This document shows, piece after piece, positions 16,819 to 23,942 of a DNA stretch of 64,000 nucleotides. The notes beneath the pieces are model-generated. The model was given only the letters and a program-made list of their open reading frames with translations. It did not search any database and was not told where the DNA came from. Where the stretch lies: the NCBI GenBank assembly GCA_965261955.1, contig CBDHEM010000069.1, positions 434,001 to 498,000 of the forward strand, in the 5' to 3' direction. Numbering within the stretch: position 1 is the first letter of the stretch; each line of letters begins with the position of its first letter. Made by a program: the position numbers and the translations under genes. Source of the stretch: JABAAI01 sp965261955 (lineage in GTDB: Bacteria; Spirochaetota; Leptospiria; Leptospirales; Leptonemataceae).

Positions 16819-19116
16819 ATGGGCAACGGCCTGTCAGTGCTGCCCGGAGGGTGGCACGATGGCGAAGTCGTAAAACGACAAGCCAGACAAGCCAGACAAG
16901 GCCGTGTTCCTGCTATTAGCAGGAGCACATCTGAGCCGACGGGGGATGCAATCCCCCACCCACAGCCAAACTGCGTATGTGACTTGCGCAACACAGGAGG
17001 TGTTGCGGGTTTCGGCTCAGGCCATGGATGGTCTGCGTCGAAAGCGAATATGCGCAGTTTGGCCCATGCTAAAAAGACAAGCACCAGTGCCTTTGGCATG
17101 AAAGCGAGTAGCTTTGGTGGTCAGTTGTTTGGGGCAAGTGCAAAAAAAGAGAACAAGGAATGGCTTCATACCAAACAAAACCTTTCTTCACTAACCGCCG
17201 GCAAGGAAATCCAACTGACCTCACGGGGCAATGTAAAACTGCAAAGCACAGTCTTTGATGCAGGAAGCGATATAGGCATCACTAGCAAGGAGGGGGTCGT
17301 TGCGTTTACTATTGCAGAGGAAATAGAGAGCTACTCTTCCAAAACCAAGGGTAAAAACCTGGTTTGGCAAACGAACAAGGGCAAAGGCTATCAAAAGGGC
17401 ACCCTTGTGGAAGGTGACATGCATTTTGGCGGGGAACTCACAATCAATGCCAAAAAGGGCGTCGATCTAGACTATAAAAAAGAAACGATCACAGAAACGT
17501 ATACAGGGAGCTGTGGCAGTAGACTCTCACGAAGAAGCTGCCAAAAGACAAAAAAACATACCCGCTTGGAAACAGAAGCCGAGGCCTATGAACGACTATT
17601 GAGCGAAGGCGGCTGGCAGGCAGCCGTTATAGGAACAAGAAAACACTCTCTTTCGGAAACGGGTGCCGAGACCCAGGAACGACTGTTGAGTGAAGGCGAT
17701 GGACAGCAGCTAGCCACCATCATTCAGACCGCCAAAAAGTCCACGGGTGATGCGATTACAGAAGAAGAGAATTCAATACGGCTAGGAGAGAAAGAAGACA
17801 CATACGTTTCTTGGGAGTATGACACTTCTGGACTGACCAAAGAGGCCGTTTTGGCCGTAACGATAGCCGCTGGTATAGTTACTGGAGGCGTTGGCGGAGC
17901 CGTTATCGGAGCCGGCGTAAGCGCCCTTACCTCCCAAGCTTCTGTCAATCTCATCAACTCTCTAGGTCGTGGAGAAGGCTTGGGTGCTGCTCTCGATAGC
18001 ACACTGGAGAACGCCATGAGTGAAGACAGCCTAAAGCAGGCGGGCATTGCCATGGTTACAGCCGGGGCCGTACAAGGACTATCCTCTTACCTTCCTACCG
18101 GAACGAATTATGAAAGCTTGGGAAGTCTTGGTAAGGACTTGGGAAGCTTTCAGGATGCACTGGCAAACAATCTAGTCAATGCAACTGTAAGTACAAGTGT
18201 AAATAATCTTGTCTTTGAGGGTGGAGACTGGGACAGCTTTCAAACAGATTTAGGGAATGCTTACGAAAATGCAGCCATTGATGCAGTGGGGAGCACCGTT
18301 GCCGGAAAGATCGGAAATGAATATGGAGCCGCATCAATTAGCAAAGGACCAGTCAGTCTAGACTACCTCATTCACAAGGGGGCCCATGCCGCTTTAGGCT
18401 GCGGACTAGCCTCTGCTAAGGGAGGAGACTGTGGGTCTGGAGCTGCTGGTGCTGTGATCGGAGAAGTTGTTGGAGAAGTTGTTGGCAAGTCTCTCATTCA
18501 AGATGGAGAGTTTGATCAAACAGACAAGTGGCTAGTCAAGACAGCAGGTACTACGGCTGCTATCTTTGGGACATCGGCTGCCGGGGGTGATGCGAGCGTA
18601 GCTGCAGATACGGCACAGAATGCAATCGATCATAATTTAGCTGATATTCTATGGGATATTGCCAGCCTAGGTTTGGGCTCAGCTGAATTTTATCTTGCGT
18701 ATAAAGATAATGATGTAGCTGGAATGAAAGACGCCGCGCTTGCAATGGGGATAGATCTTGCGGCGGCGGCAATACCGTTTATACCGGGCGGAGCGGGCGC
18801 AGTCTTAAAGGCTGGTAAATGGTTTATCTCGCCTAAACAGTTGCAGAGAAAGTTTAGACATGCTGAAGCTTTTGGTATAACAGGGAATTATAGCCTTGCA
18901 AATGCCAAAAAGTTTTATACAAAAATACAAGAACACTTGAATTCACCCAAGACTAAAATGATGCTTGGGACTTATAGAGGTAACCCTGCAAAACTTTGTG
19001 TTGATAAAAAATCTAAATTAGTTGTAATTCTAAAACCAAATGGTGATTTCGTAAGTGGTTGGAAGTTAACTACTGCTCAATGGGATCATGTGAAAACTTC
19101 TAAAAACCTACAGTAA
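16819..19116 (+). CDS. Haemagglutinin-type toxin with colicin D tail, copy E (leader broken)
   Basis: 765 residues. Up to the motif AADTAQNAIDHNL it is nearly identical to copy D (haemagglutinin-like and pretoxin region); then it switches to ADILWDIASLGLGSAEF and the colicin D-type tail found in A and B, with KFRHAEAFGI and FVSGWKL. It is therefore a recombinant of the D body with a tRNase tail. The signal peptide is cut off by a 1-bp deletion. Immunity gene follows after one base. Confidence 0.75.
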   Translation: MGNGLSVLPGGWHDGEVVKRQARQARQGRVPAISRSTSEPTGDAIPHPQPNCVCDLRNTGGVAGFGSGHGWSASKANMRSLAHAKKTSTSAFGMKASSFGGQLFGASAKKENKEWLHTKQNLSSLTAGKEIQLTSRGNVKLQSTVFDAGSDIGITSKEGVVAFTIAEEIESYSSKTKGKNLVWQTNKGKGYQKGTLVEGDMHFGGELTINAKKGVDLDYKKETITETYTGSCGSRLSRRSCQKTKKHTRLETEAEAYERLLSEGGWQAAVIGTRKHSLSETGAETQERLLSEGDGQQLATIIQTAKKSTGDAITEEENSIRLGEKEDTYVSWEYDTSGLTKEAVLAVTIAAGIVTGGVGGAVIGAGVSALTSQASVNLINSLGRGEGLGAALDSTLENAMSEDSLKQAGIAMVTAGAVQGLSSYLPTGTNYESLGSLGKDLGSFQDALANNLVNATVSTSVNNLVFEGGDWDSFQTDLGNAYENAAIDAVGSTVAGKIGNEYGAASISKGPVSLDYLIHKGAHAALGCGLASAKGGDCGSGAAGAVIGEVVGEVVGKSLIQDGEFDQTDKWLVKTAGTTAAIFGTSAAGGDASVAADTAQNAIDHNLADILWDIASLGLGSAEFYLAYKDNDVAGMKDAALAMGIDLAAAAIPFIPGGAGAVLKAGKWFISPKQLQRKFRHAEAFGITGNYSLANAKKFYTKIQEHLNSPKTKMMLGTYRGNPAKLCVDKKSKLVVILKPNGDFVSGWKLTTAQWDHVKTSKNLQ
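16826..16905 (+). repeat. Structured palindromic element, family 2, copy 4 (expanded)
   Basis: 80 bp: 9 bp (AGCCAGACA) is duplicated on the 3' side of the second hairpin, adding three codons in frame. Confidence 0.75.
16965..17063 (+). repeat. Structured palindromic element, family 1, copy 6
   Basis: 99 bp; combines the TATGCGCAG right arm with the CAGGCCAT form of the second hairpin, i.e. three G.U positions together. Confidence 0.85.
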
Positions 19117-19117
19117 C

Positions 19118-19438
19118 ATGGATGACGATATACTAAAGAAAATCACACTTTTTTATGAATATTTATCAGCACTCAGGAAATTTACTAGCTGTAAAATATC
19201 TGCTCCACAATTTGAAAAAGAATTTTTAAATATTTGGGGGAGAATGGATTATATTTTCCCTATAGAAGCAGATCATATCATAAATGATTTTTTTTGGTCT
19301 GTGGAAGACTATTGTAGTTACCCAGAAATACGAGAGGAAGGTGATCTGGATGATGAGGAGCTATTACGTAGTGCAAAGAAGGCTTTAGAGAAACTGGAAC
19401 GATGCAAGAAGTATATCAGGAAGTATATGGGCAGTTAA
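19118..19438 (+). CDS. Colicin D-type immunity protein, copy E
   Basis: 106 residues, diverged at about ten positions from copy B (KKITLFYEYLS, ADHIINDFFWSVEDYC). ATG at 19118, one base after the toxin stop. The toxin and immunity proteins of this cassette have both drifted relative to A and B, as expected of a co-evolving pair. Confidence 0.8.
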   Translation: MDDDILKKITLFYEYLSALRKFTSCKISAPQFEKEFLNIWGRMDYIFPIEADHIINDFFWSVEDYCSYPEIREEGDLDDEELLRSAKKALEKLERCKKYIRKYMGS

Positions 19439-19840
19439 TGTAGCCTTTCAAGCCGTCCCACCAACCATAGGCAATGCTGAAGAAAATATAGGAGGTGTGT
19501 GTTCGATCGATATGTATCTCCAGAAACGGCGCACCATCTCACTACTGCTGTTAAAACAGTTCTTCATACGATTCCATAAACACAAGTACTTCCCCTATTT
19601 ACAAAAGCGGGGCGGTCAGCCCCCCACCCACAGCCAAACTGCGTATGTGACTTGCGCAACACAGGAGGTGTTGCGGGTTTCGGCTCAGACCATGGATGGT
19701 TTCATGGATGGTTTGTGTCGAAAGCGAACATACGCAGTTTGGCCCATGATAGTGTAGATAGGCCTAGGAGGAAAAGATACTTGCGAAAGGGGAAAAAGAA
19801 AATAAAAGTACGAAAAAGGGAGTATAATTTATAAATTCTT
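19439..19840 (+). other. Linker with leader remnant, no supported gene
   Basis: Third copy of the linker that follows colicin D immunity genes, again with the leader-derived stretch and an expanded family 1 element. Short open frames across it are not supported. Confidence 0.6.
19633..19743 (+). repeat. Structured palindromic element, family 1, copy 7 (expanded)
   Basis: 111 bp with the 12-bp expansion; second hairpin right arm is ATGGTTTG, changing one G-C pair to G.U. Confidence 0.85.
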
Positions 19841-20524
19841 ATGAAGATTACAGTAGAGATTGGAAGGGAAACTAAAGCTCCTTGTGTTGTTGAAATTTAT
19901 TTTGATGAGGAGGGATTCGTTTTTTTATTGGAACGACTTTCTCTTATACGGAATAAAAAAACGAATCCCGTACACTTTTTTACTCCTTCTTGGGGAGGTG
20001 AAGAGCTATCAGAAGAAAAAATATTCCGTTATAGTAATGATATAGCTCACCATTTAAAACTAACAATGGTCCAGCCGCCCGTGCCTTCGCTGAGGATTGC
20101 AGTAGAAATTGAAAAAGAAAGTAAAAGTAAGGTTCCCTGTGCTGTTGAAATTTATTTTAATGAGGAGGGTTTCGATTCTTTATTGAAAAAACTTTCTTCC
20201 ATACGGGATGGAATAACAGATCACGTACATTTTTTTTCTCCTTCTTTGGACGCACATAGGAACGTCCTCGGATTTATAACAGATCACGTAAATTTTTTTA
20301 CTCCTTCTTGGGGAGGTGACGATCTATCAGAAGGGGAACTATTCTGTCATAGTAATGATAGAGCTCACTGTCTAAAACTAACAATGCTCCAGACACCCCC
20401 TCCTCCGCCTGAATCACTTTGGAACTATTGGATACGTTGTTATAAGCGTTGGAAAGCTAGACTTATATATTATAATGTTGAAGCACTCCACGAATGGATG
20501 TTCAGATTTTTCATTAGAAAATGA
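19841..20524 (+). CDS. Tandem-domain Imm32-like immunity protein, copy 3
   Basis: 227 residues; like the copy at 10.4 kb, with the partial internal duplication in the second domain, here HVHFFSPSLDAHRNVLGFIT before HVNFFTPSWGGDDLSE. The duplicated piece has diverged strongly between the two copies while the regular domain has not, so it is probably under little constraint. Confidence 0.65.
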   Translation: MKITVEIGRETKAPCVVEIYFDEEGFVFLLERLSLIRNKKTNPVHFFTPSWGGEELSEEKIFRYSNDIAHHLKLTMVQPPVPSLRIAVEIEKESKSKVPCAVEIYFNEEGFDSLLKKLSSIRDGITDHVHFFSPSLDAHRNVLGFITDHVNFFTPSWGGDDLSEGELFCHSNDRAHCLKLTMLQTPPPPPESLWNYWIRCYKRWKARLIYYNVEALHEWMFRFFIRK

Positions 20525-20662
20525 CACTTTTTTTGTCAAAAAATCTCATAAAATCTCATGGATAAAAACGAACTTCATTTATTTTGTAACATTAGATCAG
20601 TGGTTTTATCAAAAAACTTTCTTGTGTGAAAACAAACTGCTGACAGCGCAGAACCCTACCCC

Positions 20663-20821
20663 ATGAAGCCAAGCCTTGTTCTATTTACAGCCATCACTCT
20701 TCTACTTCCAGTCGGCCTAGCGTCCCATGGCATAGTACGCGATCCAACAAACACAAATACTTCCCGTATTTACAAAAGCGGGGCGGTCAGCCCCGCAACC
20801 ACAGCCAAACTGCGTATGTGA
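20663..20821 (+). pseudogene. Toxin leader of copy F, not in frame with its tail
   Basis: Intact ATG and signal peptide (MKPSLVLFTAITLLLPVG), but with the short flank containing GCGGGGC-GGTCA-GCCCCGC instead of family 2; this sets family 1 in a frame that stops at 20819-20821. The product would be a 52-residue secreted peptide. Confidence 0.7.
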
Positions 20822-20914
20822 CCTGCGCAACACAGGAGGTGTTGCGGGTTTCGGCTCAGGCCATGGATGGTTTCATGGATGGTCTGCGTCGAAAGCGAGC
20901 ATACGCAGTTTGGC
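20804..20914 (+). repeat. Structured palindromic element, family 1, copy 8 (expanded)
   Basis: 111 bp with the 12-bp expansion and the CAGGCCAT form of the second hairpin. Confidence 0.85.
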
Positions 20915-21290
20915 CCATGCCAGCCTAGGTTTGGGCTCAGCTGAATTTTATCTTGCGTATAAAGATAATGATGTAGCTGGAATGAAAGACGCCGCGCTTG
21001 CAATGGGGATAGATCTTGCGGCGGCGGCAATACCGTTTATACCGGGCGGAGCGGGTGCAGTCTTAAAGGCTGCCAAGAAAGCAAAGAAGGTTAAAAGTGC
21101 AGCTAAAAAAAAGAAAATCAGGACAGCTCAAAATAGTCAAGATCAGTTAAATGAAATTCAGGGTGCTCAGAGTAAAAACCGTAAAAGAGGTTATGGCGAT
21201 AAGATATATTCTACAAATAAAAGCGAACAGCGTGCAAATACGGACTTGAGTAGAATAAAACACCCTAATGATCTAAAAGATGAATTTTAA
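20910..21290 (+). CDS. Polymorphic toxin tail of unknown type, copy F
   Basis: 126 residues from TTG at 20910. The first ~55 residues equal the pretoxin of the colicin D copies up to IPGGAGAVLKA, then the sequence changes to a basic stretch (AKKAKKVKSAAKKKK) and a short tail, IRTAQNSQDQLNEIQGAQ ... NTDLSRIKHPNDLKDEF, that I do not recognise. No colicin D residues remain. It may be a small RNase-type tail or a truncated one. It is out of frame with its leader. Confidence 0.5.
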   Translation: MAHASLGLGSAEFYLAYKDNDVAGMKDAALAMGIDLAAAAIPFIPGGAGAVLKAAKKAKKVKSAAKKKKIRTAQNSQDQLNEIQGAQSKNRKRGYGDKIYSTNKSEQRANTDLSRIKHPNDLKDEF

Positions 21291-21298
21291 AAGAAGTC

Positions 21299-21709
21299 AT
21301 GTCTGTAAAAAAGGAAAAATACAATGATACTTTCACTTATGCTATGCAACTTAGGGAACAGCAAAGATATAATGAAGCGATTGTCTTATTGAAAAGTTTA
21401 ATTGGAAAAGATTTTCACCAGGCAGGAGTACATGGAATGATTGGAGGTATTTATCGTTATAAAAAAGATAGTTTATCATCAATTCCATATCTAAAAGAGG
21501 CTACAAAGTTAGGTACTAATTCTCGGCTTGCTTCAATAATGTTAGTGCATTCTTTACTGGAGACAGGCGAAAAAGAGAAAGCATTAGAGGAGTTAGATAG
21601 ATATTTAAGGGCTTGCAACTCAAAGAAACCTGAAAAATCAGATGATCATCATGCTGTAAGAGAAGAACTTTTAAGGAACTGGAATGAGTTTGACAGGCTA
21701 TATAGTTAA
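21299..21709 (+). CDS. TPR-type candidate immunity protein for toxin F
   Basis: 136 residues, all helical, with tetratricopeptide-like repeats: YAMQLREQQRYNEAIVLLKSL, GMIGGIYRYKKDSLSSIPYL and LVHSLLETGEKEKALEELDRYL. TPR proteins serve as immunity proteins in some polymorphic toxin systems. It starts 8 bp after toxin F. Its last codons (LYS and stop) come from the end of the inserted IS, so the original C-terminus may have been longer. Confidence 0.55.
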   Translation: MSVKKEKYNDTFTYAMQLREQQRYNEAIVLLKSLIGKDFHQAGVHGMIGGIYRYKKDSLSSIPYLKEATKLGTNSRLASIMLVHSLLETGEKEKALEELDRYLRACNSKKPEKSDDHHAVREELLRNWNEFDRLYS

Positions 21710-23223
21710 GCTTGAAAAAGGCACTATATTAAGAAAATGCCATAACCCATATTTCCTTTTTTAAGGAAATATTAGTCAGATATTGCGGAATAAATTTAAG
21801 CCAAGAAAAAGCTTTTAGCAATTTTCTCATATTAAAGCCAGCACCTAGTAAAACCGCATACATCTTATCACCTTCTTGCGTTAAGAGGTGATTTCGTCGT
21901 ACACCTCCATCATTCTTCATGTGACCAATGATGGGTTCAATAGCGGCTCTTCTTTTCATCCACTTGCGTAAACTACGTTTCATTTTTTTCTTCCTCTTTG
22001 CGCCAACAATGTGAACTGTTATCCCATCTTTAACTTTCGCTCCTCTATAACCTCTATCCACAAAAACTTCTTTTACACTTAATGAATTGGGTAAAAACCT
22101 TTCTACCTGTTCTATGGCCGATGGTAATGTATGCCCATCAAAAGGATTACCATGTTTTGCCATCGCGCCTAAAACAAAGTTACCTTGACTACTTGTCACG
22201 TAACTTGCCTTACATCCAAATTCATACTTCTTATGCGTTTTTCCTTTAGAGATACATTCTACTTCCGGTGCATGTAAACTATAAACTTTGTTTTTGCTAT
22301 CCTTGGTTTGATCGTAAAGACGGTGAAGAAGACACAAAGAAGATTCATAATTTTTATGTAAGTCTATAGAATGTAATTTACGCTCTACATCCCGTAAAAC
22401 ACGGCCAAAATAGGTTTTTAAGCTCTTTTGCTCACGCCTTGCAAGTCTGTATTTACGTCCTCTAAAATATCGGTTCTGCATTAATAATGACTTTTTAGAT
22501 AAACGAGAATAACTTTGGCGAAGACGAATATTATTTCTCTTAGCCAGTTCTGATAAATATTGTAAAGCTTTAAAATATAGTTTACCATCTGTTGGATATG
22601 TAATGGCCTTTTCCTGAACTGTTGTATCTACATTTACTTTTTGGACATGATGTCTACGCAGTAATTTATTAGAAAGAGCACAACGAATTGTTTCTTCTAA
22701 AAGCTTTTCCATCCCTTTAGATTTTATACGCTTACGCCATCTGCTTAATGTGCTATGATCACAAGGAGCTTCCTGCTGGAATTCTTGGTATCCGCAAAAG
22801 TGTTGCCAATAGACATTTTGAACCCATTTATCTAAAACACTTTCATCACTTTCATTAAATGTGGCTTTTAAGTAATGCAGTCCTACCATCAAGCGGGTTA
22901 ACTTGGCTGGACGGCCATTGTCAGGACAATAGAGTTTACCAAATTCAGTATCAAACTTTTCCCAATCTATTTTCTGAGCTAAACGAAATAAGGGCTCATT
23001 ATGATTGAGCATACCTTCCAAATTCGTCTTAAACAAGTCTCTTTGATAATCATTTTTTTTTTGAGCTAACATAGGGAACCTCTGAAAAATAATGCTTGAA
23101 AAACACAAGCTTTTGAACACCTTTTCGCAAAACCTTGCGATTATGGGTACTACTTTTTACTTCAGAATAGCTTATAAATGCGAAATATCCATAGTATTCT
23201 GGTTTTTCAAGGCTGACTATATA
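21698..23223 (-). mobile_element. IS5-family insertion sequence, copy 1
   Basis: 1526-bp unit shared with 46933-48458. Imperfect terminal inverted repeats: TATATAGTTAAGCTTGAAAAA at one end and TATATAGTCAGCCTTGAAAAA at the other. Carries one transposase gene. The non-coding subterminal region contains TTTTCGCAAAACCTTGCGATTA, a partial palindrome also found as a fragment at 5.0 kb. Confidence 0.85.
21729..23072 (-). CDS. IS5-family transposase
   Basis: 447 residues from ATG (23072), MLAQKKNDYQRDLF. N-terminal DUF772-type domain (GRPAKLTRLMVGLHYLK, HSTLSRWRKRI), then a DDE transposase core: NVDTTVQEKAITYPTD (first Asp), VDRGYRGAK (second Asp) and RAAIEPIIGHMKNDGG (Glu). A Lys/Arg-rich insertion separates the first two. 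The product is identical to that of the copy at 47.1 kb. A longer frame to 23120 adds 16 residues without support. Confidence 0.9.
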   Translation of the reverse strand: MLAQKKNDYQRDLFKTNLEGMLNHNEPLFRLAQKIDWEKFDTEFGKLYCPDNGRPAKLTRLMVGLHYLKATFNESDESVLDKWVQNVYWQHFCGYQEFQQEAPCDHSTLSRWRKRIKSKGMEKLLEETIRCALSNKLLRRHHVQKVNVDTTVQEKAITYPTDGKLYFKALQYLSELAKRNNIRLRQSYSRLSKKSLLMQNRYFRGRKYRLARREQKSLKTYFGRVLRDVERKLHSIDLHKNYESSLCLLHRLYDQTKDSKNKVYSLHAPEVECISKGKTHKKYEFGCKASYVTSSQGNFVLGAMAKHGNPFDGHTLPSAIEQVERFLPNSLSVKEVFVDRGYRGAKVKDGITVHIVGAKRKKKMKRSLRKWMKRRAAIEPIIGHMKNDGGVRRNHLLTQEGDKMYAVLLGAGFNMRKLLKAFSWLKFIPQYLTNISLKKEIWVMAFS

Positions 23224-23422
23224 TTAAGGAAAAGTATCAGAAGTGATCTTGTAGCTGTCTCTCCAAAAATTAAATTCCCATGAAGCCAAGCCTTGTCCTA
23301 TTTACAGCCATCACTCTTCTACTTCCAGTTACGCTAGCGTCCCATGGCATAGCACGCGATCCAACAAACACAAATACTTCCCCTATTTACAAAAGCGTGG
23401 CGGTCAGCCCCCCACCCACAGC

Positions 23423-23546
23423 CTTTTCACCTGTACGGCTTGCGCTGGTTTCCATGGATGGCCATATGGATGGCCATATGGATGGCCAGCGGATTGGTGC
23501 TCTGTGTCATGGATGCACAGCGCAGCAATCCCGTGCAGGTGAAAAG
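23423..23546 (+). repeat. Structured palindromic element, family 3
   Basis: Outer stem CTTTTCACCTGTACGG / CCGTGCAGGTGAAAAG (16 bp with one U.G). First hairpin CGCTGG...CCAGCG, whose loop is expanded by 12-bp repeats ATGGATGGCCAT; second hairpin GGATTG-GT-GC-T-CTGTG...CACAG-C-GC-AG-CAATCC. Same plan as families 1 and 2, different sequence; the left flank CCCACCCACAGCC is the one that precedes family 1. Confidence 0.75.
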
Positions 23547-23605
23547 ACGCCTGCCATTAGCAGGAGCACATCTGAGCCGACGGGGGATGCAATCCCCCAC
23601 CCACA

Positions 23606-23704
23606 GCCAAACTGCGTATGTGACCTGCGCAACACAGGAGGTGTTGCGGGTTTCGGCTCAGGCCATGGATGGTCTGCGTCGAAAGCGAACATGCGCAGTT
23701 TGGC
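23606..23704 (+). repeat. Structured palindromic element, family 1, copy 9
   Basis: 99 bp, right arm CATGCGCAG and CAGGCCAT hairpin form. Ends two bases before the IS3-type terminus. Confidence 0.85.
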
Positions 23705-23705
23705 C

Positions 23706-23732
23706 CTGACCTTCCCCCAAAAGAGTGGACAG
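23706..23732 (+). repeat. IS3-type terminal sequence, solo copy 1
   Basis: CTGACCTTCCCCCAAAAGAG followed by TGGACAG, the form of an IS3-family inverted-repeat end (TGACC...CCCC...AGTGGACA). No transposase is attached. The same 27 bp is found at 52863. Confidence 0.55.
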
Positions 23733-23868
23733 TCCTCTTTAAGTTATGGAGGAAGAGAACATAGGTTTTATATTTTTGAACTTATCTCTTGCTTGACCTT
23801 ACAGATAACTGCAAAATCTTGTGATCCTTGAATCTTCTTGGAATCTTTTTATGTACAAAGAAGTGTTC

Positions 23869-23906
23869 GTTATATTTTGTTCGGTGTAACAAGGGTAAAA
23901 TATAAC
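23869..23906. promoter_or_regulatory. Inverted repeat upstream of etfB, possible operator
   Basis: Perfect 10-bp arms GTTATATTTT / AAAATATAAC separated by 18 bp, about 40 bp upstream of the etfB start. A strong ribosome binding site GGAGG (23929-23933) follows. It could be an operator or an RNA hairpin; no regulator is known from the window. Confidence 0.35.
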
Positions 23907-23942
23907 TATAGTAGACGGGGTGTGTAGTGGAGGTATGCAGCA

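Larger units (their letters stand above)
23280..23831 (+). pseudogene. Truncated toxin leader, copy G
   Basis: Signal peptide MKPSLVLFTAITLLLPVT with intact ATG, then the family 3 structured element and a family 1 element in frame, then the frame passes at 23706 into an IS3-type terminal sequence and ends at 23831. No toxin tail or immunity gene remains. Confidence 0.7.

Noticed and set aside
6951..23704. Structured elements as integron attC sites
   Set aside because: They fold, but no attC core sites (RYYYAAC/GTTRRRY) or integrase gene are seen, and they lie inside reading frames.
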